From: Anaeramoeba flamelloides
Lineage: Eukaryota; Metamonada; Anaeramoebidae
Reading direction: 5' to 3'
NCBI GenBank assembly: GCA_027625915.1
Contig: JANTQA010000070.1
Span: forward strand, 14,885,001-14,949,000
DNA length: 64,000 nt
In this document: positions 56,841 through 64,000 of the stretch, in pieces
Layout of the letters: each line of letters starts with the position of its first letter
Position numbering within the stretch: the stretch's first letter is position 1
Program-made: the position numbers and the translations under genes
The notes under the pieces: model-generated
What the model saw: the letters and a program-made list of their open reading frames with translations, nothing else
Told to the model about the DNA's origin: nothing
The model's database searches: none

Positions 56841-57431
56841 CACAAGGAGGAATATGGTGTCTTAAAAAATAGAGTTTTTTTGATAAAAATTGATTTTTCT
56901 GGATAAATATTTGAGTTTCATAATATTGATACAAATTATGAAAAGTAAATTTTTCTATCATTTTATTTTATAGTTTATCATGATTTGTTGACAAAAATGA
57001 CTTTCCAAATGATCAAATTTGATTTCAAAAAAAATTTTAATTTACAAAACATAATTGAAATACAGTCAGTTTCACTTTTAAGGCACAAACTTTCAACGAA
57101 ATTTAAGGAACAAAAAATTTCTCAAATTAAGGCACATTTTTTGGAATTTTAATTTTTACAATTTATTTTACTAGAATCTGAATTTTGTGCCTTAATTTGA
57201 GATTTTTTTTGTGCCTTAAATTTCGTTGAAAGTTTGTGCCTTAAAAGTGAAACTGACTGTATTTGGAAAACGATCTCAAATTAGAATTCGTTTTTAGCTT
57301 AATGAAAGGATTATGTCTCAATTTTGCTATTCCCAATTTGTATCAATATTATGAAACTCAAATATTTATCCAGAAAAATCAATTTTTATCAAAAAAACTC
57401 TATTTTTTAAGACACCATATTCCAACTTGTG
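56841..57431. repeat. Long inverted repeat (arms ~95 bp) with a MITE in the loop
   Basis: Left arm about 56841-56945 (CACAAGGAGGAATATGGTGT, CTTAAAAAATAGAG, GATTTTTCTGGATAAATATT). Right arm about 57334-57431, its inverse (AATATTTATCCAGAAAAATC, GACACCATATTCCAACTTGT). It is probably a TIR element disrupted by the family 1 MITE at 57063. Confidence 0.8.
57063..57259. mobile_element. MITE family 1, copy 16
   Basis: Complete, TA borders, forward centre, inside the loop of the inverted repeat at 56841-57431. Confidence 0.9.
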
Positions 57432-57532
57432 TTGAAATTACTCAAAATATCCAGAAAAAACAAATAAAATTATGTTTACTCAAAATTTATTGAATTTGAT
57501 GAAGAAAAAAACAAATAGTAAAAATTAGAAAA

Positions 57533-57567
57533 AAATGAAGGTACAATATATATATTGTACCTTCATT

Positions 57568-57568
<1 letters not shown>
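57533..57568. repeat. 36-bp perfect palindrome
   Basis: Centred between 57550 and 57551, half-site GAAGGTACAATATA with flanking AAAT. It is followed at once by (TA)n and (CA)n. Confidence 0.85.
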
Positions 57569-57656
<88 letters not shown>

Positions 57657-57660
57657 TAAA
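57569..57660. repeat. (TA)n-(CA)n-(TA)n microsatellite
   Basis: (CA)n from about 57580 to 57647, bordered by short (TA)n on both sides. Confidence 0.95.
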
Positions 57661-58227
57661 AATAATATAAACAACCAAAAATGATAAATTGAAAAATTAA
57701 AGTAAATAGTATTTATTTGATAGTTGGAAGACGGTGATTTAATTAATTTAGCTTTGGTTAGAAGATATGATAATTGCAGTGTGAGTATTTTTGAATATTT
57801 ATTCTATTATTTCTAAATATATAAATTATGATTTTTATATATTTATAATGTATATTAATTGTTAAATAGACTATTTTTGAAAGATTTCTATAAAACAATT
57901 AATGGTTATATATATATATATATATATAATTTTGAATTAAAATGAATTAAGATATTAAAAGATATTAAAAATTAAAAAAAGAGATAAAAATCGAATTCTA
58001 TAATTAAAAATTGTAAGAGAAAAAAGAAAAAGAAATTATTTAATATATAAAAATCGGGGTAAATGTGGATCAAATCACCAATTTTTGATAAATTTTATTT
58101 TTTTAACAATTCAAAATCTATTTCACCATTAAAATTATAAAAATTAGCAGCGATAATTGATATTTTTATTTATTTTCCAATTTCTTTTTGTTTATTCCAT
58201 GATGATCCATAATTGAAAATTATATTA

Positions 58228-58302
<75 letters not shown>

Positions 58303-58853
58303 CATGAAATTCATTGAAATTTCATTGAATTATATACCATTGAAAATAATAAAAACATACAAATACTCACAAAACAAAACAAAAACATTAAATCAAAAGT
58401 ATTTTAACTTTTTTGAGTTGGTAAAACAAAAAAATCTGATGGTACATTTGTTTAAATTCTAAGAGTAATATTGATCGATCCAATGGTTAGATACTATCAA
58501 CTAATTTTATTTGTGTTCAAATATTTAACAATACTTTTACATTATATCAGTCATTGAAAAAAAAAAATTTCAATAGAATTAAAAAAGTTATACCTTTCAA
58601 AAAATGTAAATGAAAATAAAAACTATAAGATAAAAAAAAGATTTTCTAAATATACACAAAAAACAAAAATATTTCCAATTTGAATGAAATTGTATTATTG
58701 TGATGATTTGAACTAATTTAATCGTGTTGAAAATTTTGAATTTTAGTTTATATTAAATATGCTTGAAATTTAAAAATATTTTTGTTTTCAAATATCTTTT
58801 TTACAAAATCATTATTTAGGTAAGAAAAAAAAATTAAAATATTATTTCATTTA
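57661..58853. other. Non-coding region with (AAT)n and dispersed repeat
   Basis: (AAT)n at 58228-58302. About 58440-58765 is a copy of the GATCGATC-type dispersed repeat (TATTGATCGATCCAA, TTAGATACTATCAA, AATTTTGAATTTTAGTTTATAT). No gene. Confidence 0.5.
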
Positions 58854-60419
58854 GAGTGTTGAAAAAAATACCGGACAAGAAAATAATCCCGGACAAGATT
58901 TTTTGAAGTTGAGTATTTGAGAATCATTTTTTTTGTCTTTTATTAATTAATAATGAATCAAAGCTTAAAACACTATCTTTGTTTTTCTGAAATCCGATCT
59001 TTAAATTCAAATCTTGAAAAGGCTGTTCAGATTTATATTTTATCACAAGAAGAAAAAAGGGGATTGAGTTATCGATTTTTATCGGATTATTTTCAAGTCC
59101 CCAAAAGCACACTGCATGATGCTGTTAAGTCTTATCGGCGTTTTCAAAGAGCTGGGAAGTCTGGGAGACCATTGCTTTTGTCAAAAAATGAAGAGATTTT
59201 ACTATGTAGATTTGTCAGACATAAAGCAAATATTGGTGAATGTCTGACAAAGGAAGAGACTCTTGAACATGCTAATGATCTAATTGATAAGTGGATTCAA
59301 ACCAACGAAAACCCACAAAGAAAAAGACAACTAATATCTTCAAAAATGTGGGTTAATGGTTTTGCATTACGTAATGAGTTTGTAATTAAAAAAGTTACAA
59401 ATTTGGAACAATCTCGTGCGTATGTTACACTCAAAGAATTGAAAAGCTTCTGGGATAAACTGGAAGATTTATTCCAGAAAAATTCTTATTTGCCTGAATT
59501 TATTTTTAATTGTGACGAAACTGTAGTTGGTTCTTATAAGAAGAGAAATACCTTTGTTGGGTTAACACCAAAAGATAAGAACAAAGCCCAAAGAATCTTT
59601 AAAAAAAATAAATATCCACACTACACTCCTCGTCACAATTTCTGCATCAGGTTCACATCTTCCCAGCTTATTAATCACGCCAAGAAAAACTTTAGTTAAA
59701 AGTTATTTAAGCACGGAGATAACAAATGACCTCTGTTTTACACATGGACCCAAAGGTTGGATTACAAAGGAAATTTTTCACGATTGGGTTCGTGATATTT
59801 TCATTCCTTTAATTAACGAACGCCGCAATGACCAAAACATACCAGTTCTTTTAGTGCTAGATGGGCATAGTTCAAGATTGGATTTAGATTCTCTTGAATC
59901 ATTAGCAAAGGCCAATATTCAAGTAGCAGTAATTCCCGCCCATAGTTCACATATTACTCAACCCCTTGATAGAACAACCTTTTCAGTCTTCAAAAATCAT
60001 TTAAGAAAGAGTACAATGGAAACCAAACTAGAGAAGAATTTAGAAACTATACTAGATTGCTTGCAAAAGAGTTTAACAATTAAAACCATAAAAAGTGGAT
60101 TTTCAAGAGCTGGGATTTACCCATTAGATTTTGAAAAAAATTGAAGAGATTGCTGACTCCAATATTATAGAACAAACTCACTCCAAACCAGTCAGAAAAA
60201 AAAGAAAAACAATTAAAATCTCTGGCAAAATAATCACTAGTGAAAAATTCTTGAAAAAAATTGTCTGATAAAGTTGATAAGCATTAAAATGAAAGATTAA
60301 ACACATATAGTTCTTACTAACTTTTACCTAACCTCTCAATAAAATAATTGTTCTCCTTTTAAAATTTTGAAAATGTTTGTCCGGTATTTTTTTCCTGTCC
60401 GGTATTTTTTTCAACACTC
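58854..60419 (+). mobile_element. Pogo/Tigger-like DNA transposon with intact ends
   Basis: Left end GAGTGTTGAAAAAAATACCG, right end CGGTATTTTTTTCAACACTC, exact inverted match, TA on both sides. A second sub-terminal copy of the CCGGACA word occurs at each end (58888, 60379). 1566 bp with one rightward transposase. It looks young because the ends are identical over at least 27 bp. Confidence 0.88.
58953..60268 (+). pseudogene. Pogo-like transposase (HTH, CENP-B-type HTH, DDE), two homopolymer phase changes
   Basis: ATG 58953. Psq-type HTH at residues about 20-65 (LSYRFLSDYFQVPKSTLHDA), then a CENP-B-type DNA-binding region (KSGRPLLLSKNEEILLCRFV; KRQLISSKMWVNGFALRNEF). DDE core: IFNCDETVV (first Asp, about 59507), then after a phase change in the A8 run near 59601-59608 VTISASGSHLPSLLITPRK, VLLVLDGHSS (second Asp, about 59845), AVIPAHSSHITQPLDRTTFS (third Asp, about 59970). 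A second phase change in the A7 run near 60134-60140 leads to a basic tail (KPVRKKRKTIKISGK) ending at TGA 60266-60268. All three acidic residues are present; if the A-runs are miscounted the gene could be intact. Confidence 0.8.
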
Positions 60420-60830
60420 TAATAAAAAAATGTTTTAAAAAATTTTAAAATAAATAATTTTTTTAAAAGTATTCAAGAAAATCTGAAAATTAACAACTTA
60501 AAAAAATAAAAATTATTTTAGTTTTTTAAAATGTTTAAGTTAATCTCAGAACTTTTATTATCATAATTAAACCTACAAAACTTGTTTAGAATTTTTTGAA
60601 AGTTTTATTTTTATTTTATTTTAGTTTTTTCTGTTGTTTTTTGAATTTAGTGCTCAAGTGTTGAAAATAGATTAATTTTATTCATTTGGGAAGAATGATG
60701 GAAATTTTAACATTAAAGTAAAAAGAAAATCTGAAAATTGGTTGATTTTGAAATATAAATTTGGAAAAATAATCGTTATGAAAATAAAAACCAAAAAGAT
60801 TTTTAATTGTGAATATAAGAAAAAATGTTA
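60420..60830. other. Non-coding spacer
   Basis: A/T-rich, no gene or recognised repeat. Confidence 0.4.
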
Positions 60831-61027
60831 CAGTCAGTTTCACTTTTAAGGCACAAACTTTAAACGAAATTTAAGGCACAAAAAAAATCTAAAATTAAAG
60901 CACAAAATTCAGCTTCTAGTAAAATAAATTGTAAAAATTAAAATTCCAAATTTTGTGCCTTAATTTGAGATTTTTTTTGTGCCTTAAATTTCGTTGAAAG
61001 TTTGTGCCTTAAAAGTGAAACTGACTG
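60831..61027. mobile_element. MITE family 1, copy 17
   Basis: Complete, TA borders, reverse centre with the CAGCTTCTAG variant shared with the copy at 33026. Confidence 0.9.
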
Positions 61028-61039
61028 TATGTGATTTCT

Positions 61040-61335
61040 TTTATTTTCAATCAAATCCTTTTTTTTAAGAATCAAACTTTTAAAATTATAAATCACCCAC
61101 TCATTATAATGATGATTAATGATTTTACTGGTTAAAAACACTATCCAAAAAATAATAATAAAAAAATAATAAGAATTCCAAACTCAGAGAAAACCTCTAT
61201 AAAATTTGATTGTTTTTCAAAAAAAGTAGATCTAATTAAGCTATCAAACAATTGCTTGAGTATTATAGAGACGCCATACTTTAATGAGCTTTAGGTAGGT
61301 TTATTATTAGTTTCATAAAAATTTGATTGTTAAAA
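61040..61335. repeat. Dispersed repeat shared with 31885-32185
   Basis: Direct-orientation copy; see landmarks such as AACTTTTAAAATTATAAATC, AGTAGATCT, AACAATTGCTTGAGT and TTTCATAAAAATTTGATTGTT. Confidence 0.6.
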
Positions 61336-61934
61336 AAAGGGGGATTTGATTGTAAATAAAAGAAATTACATAACATTTTTTCTTATATTCACAATTAAAA
61401 ATCTTTTTGGTTTTTATTTTTATAACCATTATTTTTTCACTTCTATACTACTATTTTAAAGGGATTAAGGAAGTGAGTAAAAATTTCAAAAATTGAGTAC
61501 CATCATTTATGTGAAACTGGATGATTCGAATCATTTCTTTAATCAAATACATTGATATTTTAATAAATACAAGTGGGATATATCCTAGTATAAGATATTT
61601 CCATTCCAACTAAAAATCCGAATTTAAAAAAAATGAAAAGATTGATCAAAAAAAATAAATGAAAATCATTTATTACTTGATCTAATCTATAACATTTTAC
61701 ACAATTTCTTTTTTCTTTATCTGGTTTTATTTTTGTTTCTTTATGAAAAAAAATTTTTTTTTGGAAAATTTTTGATAACAAATTGCTTTTTATTTCTACA
61801 GAATTCACAAAATGAATTTAAAAATCCTATTTTCATCTAATACGTCGAATTTTGGATTGGTCCAGAAAATATGAGATTTTTTTAAAATTCCTCTTAAGAA
61901 AAAAGATTTATTAAGGAATTGGTTTGATTTTATA
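61336..61934. other. Spacer with an unrecognised minus-strand frame
   Basis: A frame read leftward from 61808 to 61560 contains KPDKEKRNCVKCYRLDQ, a single CxxC, but starts at GTG. It could be a transposase zinc-binding tail or chance. Nothing else seen. Confidence 0.3.
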
Positions 61935-62137
61935 CAGTCAGTTTCGTTTTTAAGGCACAAACTTTCTACGAAATTTAAGGCACAAAAAAAATCTCAAATT
62001 AAGGCACATGATTTCAAATTCTAGTATAAAATTCAGATTTGTGAAAATTAAAATCCTAAAAAATTGTGCCTTAATTTGAGATTTTTTTGTACCTTAAATT
62101 TCGTTGAAAGTTTGTGCCTTAAATGTGAAACTGACTG
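61935..62137. mobile_element. MITE family 1, copy 18
   Basis: Left end CAGTCAGTTTCGTTTTTAAG, TA borders, reverse centre, variants CTACGAAATT and CACATGATTTC. Sister of the copy at 19875. Confidence 0.9.
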
Positions 62138-63493
62138 TAATTATTTATTTCGATAAAAATTAGAACTTAAAAAAATTATGAATATTATTCGAATTTTTCT
62201 AAAATTTTCTTTTATTTTGGGTTTATATTTTGAAACTGTTTTTTGATTCCGAATTTTCAACCCCTTTATTTTAATTTTTGAAATAGTTTTCTTTATTTTC
62301 TTTTTATTTGATATAAATATTTGTAAAAAGGATTTTGAAAAAAAAATTGTAAAAAAATGGTTTGTAAAATATTAATAACTAAACCCCATTTCAAAATAAT
62401 TGCCCATTAAAAATCAAATAGTAAATAAAAATTTTTTAGAGATTGAAGTTATCTATTTTAATAAAAAAAATACTATTTTAGTATTCAGTTCGATAAACTA
62501 GAAATATTTGTTTCATCTAAAAATAAAAGAAAAAAAAAGTAAAAAAAAAATAATAATTGGAAAATTTATTATGAAACCTAGTTTATTAACAGGGCGAGTA
62601 ACTCAAGTTTATAATTTGTTTGGATTCATATAAATTAAGAAGATAAAGAAAACAAATATTCAAAAATAGGTTTTGCTTAGATTACAATTTTTTCATTATT
62701 GATTTCGACAAATTTATTTGGAGTGGTGATCTTTCGTGTTTGATTTTCTATAAGAAAAGATTTATTTCAAATACACAACCTTTTGGATCTTTTTTTGGTT
62801 TACTCTTTAATTAATTTCACTCATTTCTAGTCCTCAAGAGTAAATATAAAACTGGGATCAAAAAATTTTTTTATTGTTCAACAAATTCAAAATTTTCTTA
62901 AAATACGATTTTTGGTGTTTAGAAGTCTCTAGGACGTCTAGTTTTCGAGATATTGATCAAAATCGATTTTTATATACAAATTTTTTAATAGTGATTTTCA
63001 CAACTATTTTGGACAAAAACTTGAAAAATATAAGAGCCAAAAAAAAAAAATGAAAAATTGAGATTGTTTTTATATTTTTTATATAGTGACCCCCATAGAT
63101 TAAATGGAATTTTTAAGTTTTTTTTTTGAAAAAAAAAAAAAAAAAAATTTTTTTTAATTGTAGGTTTTAGTAAACTAATTTCAATAATAGAGGGCCCAAA
63201 ATTTTCTATTGAAAATTTTTATTATTCTTTAAATAATTAATTCAAATAATATATAAATTATTTATTTGAATGTTATTTCATAATAATTAATTGTAATTGA
63301 GATAAAATTAATTAAAATTAATATTTTATATTAATAATTTGAATTTTTAAAGATTTTCTCAAAAAAATTTTCAATTGGAAAGAAATTTTAATTTTATATT
63401 TTTTTTTTTCCTTTTTTTTCATTTTTTCTTTTTATTTTCTTTTTGATTCAATTTCTGATTTTGGATATTGGATTTTTTACTAATATTTTTTAC
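62138..63493. other. Non-coding region
   Basis: No gene. AGAGGGCCCAAAATTTTCTA after TA at about 63188 could be the left end of the Tc1-like element that begins here; the partner end lies outside the window. T-rich leader at 63393-63445. Confidence 0.4.
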
Positions 63494-64000
63494 ATGTTAG
63501 AGAATTATAGAAATAATTTAAATGAAAGAGAAATTCGATTAAATATAATACTATTATATGAAGAGGGGTTAAGTCAAAGAAAAATTGCAGAAAGATTGAA
63601 TATAACAAGAAAAAAGGTTAGATATTGGATAAAAAAATTTCAAACAAAAGAGTATTTTTTCTTTTTTCTTTTTTCTTTTTTTTTCTTTTTCTTTACTTTT
63701 TTCTTTCTTACTTTCTTTTGTTTTTGTTTTTTTTCTTTTGCTTTTTTTAGTACGTTAGAAAATACATATTCAACAGGTCGAAAAAGAAAACAAAACGAGG
63801 AAAAAAAAAATTCTTATTGAAAATATTACAAAAGATAATCGTAAAATGAGTTGCAAAAAATTAAAATCTTTTTTTATCAAATAACCACGATATAAATCTA
63901 TCAACAACAACAATTTACAATATAAGAAAAGAACTTAAATTTAATTTTTTATTACCAAAAAAAAAAGAACACTGCTAACAATTAAACAAAAAGAAAAAAG
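63494..64000 (+). pseudogene. Tc1/mariner-like transposase, N-terminal part at window edge
   Basis: ATG 63494 (MLENYRNNLNEREIRLNIIL). HTH at residues about 22-45: LYEEGLSQRKIAERLNITRK then KVRYWIKKF. A T/C tract (63655-63750) inserts Phe-rich text, after which a second DNA-binding half continues in other frames (MSCKKLKSFF near 63846, LSTTTIYNIRKELKFN near 63898). It resembles the transposase at 4987 (MSCQILSNK; TTIYRIRKSLNF), so the two belong to one lineage. The catalytic part is beyond the window. Confidence 0.65.

Overview
The window is nuclear DNA from a very A+T-rich eukaryote, probably an amoeboid or flagellate protist or an early-branching fungus. I cannot name the organism from sequence alone. 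Evidence for a eukaryote: a repeated CAAG|GTAAGC splice donor, long homopolymers, (AAT)n, (CA)n and (GAA)n microsatellites, abundant DNA transposons, and very little coding sequence. No rRNA, tRNA or CRISPR array was recognised. Almost every older reading frame changes phase inside an A/T or triplet tract. This is either real decay or consensus error in homopolymers, and it limits every pseudogene call made here.

Left part (1-15.4 kb). This is a cluster of effector-like genes resembling the Crinkler-RHS (CR) families, arranged as two head-to-head pairs. The genes have a coiled-coil first exon, then, where preserved, a P-loop NTPase and a PD-(D/E)XK nuclease-like C-terminus. The best copy runs leftward from 10400 to 6722. 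A degenerate copy runs rightward from 10806 to about 15330, and a first exon alone lies at 2665-3243. A different leftward gene (1847 to the window edge) joins a coiled coil to a PD-(D/E)XK domain. A Tc1/mariner-like transposon (4826-6346) lies between the pairs.

Middle (15.4-44 kb). This is mostly mobile-element debris. About 18 near-palindromic ~197-bp MITEs (TA target, ends CAGTCAGTTTCAC) begin at 17.5 kb and occur up to 62 kb; none lies in the first 17 kb. They sit among a decayed PD-(D/E)XK plus protein-kinase gene (21.1-23.7 kb, split by a MITE), a Tc1-like element (25.1-26.5 kb), a further decayed CR-type gene (27.5-29.0 kb), a Mutator-like transposase remnant (29.6-30.75 kb), tandem 585-bp TIR elements (34.1-35.3 kb), a hairpin cluster (40.6-41.0 kb) and a Kolobok-like element with TTAA duplications (41430-43402).

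Right part (44-64 kb). The only two clean, uninterrupted genes lie here, both rightward and about 6 kb apart: a class 3 lipase with an intact Ser-Asp-His triad (47571-48764) and an aerolysin-like beta-pore-forming protein (54805-55713). They share a ~130-residue Trp/Cys/Gly-rich module, C-terminal in the lipase and N-terminal in the pore-former. Both are visibly richer in G+C than their surroundings. A shared targeting module on a lipid hydrolase and a membrane-pore protein suggests a cooperating attack or defence pair; this is inference. The rest holds short TIR elements (one nested, with an empty-site copy elsewhere), a pogo/CENP-B-type transposon with intact ends (58854-60419), and the start of a second Tc1-like transposase at the right edge.
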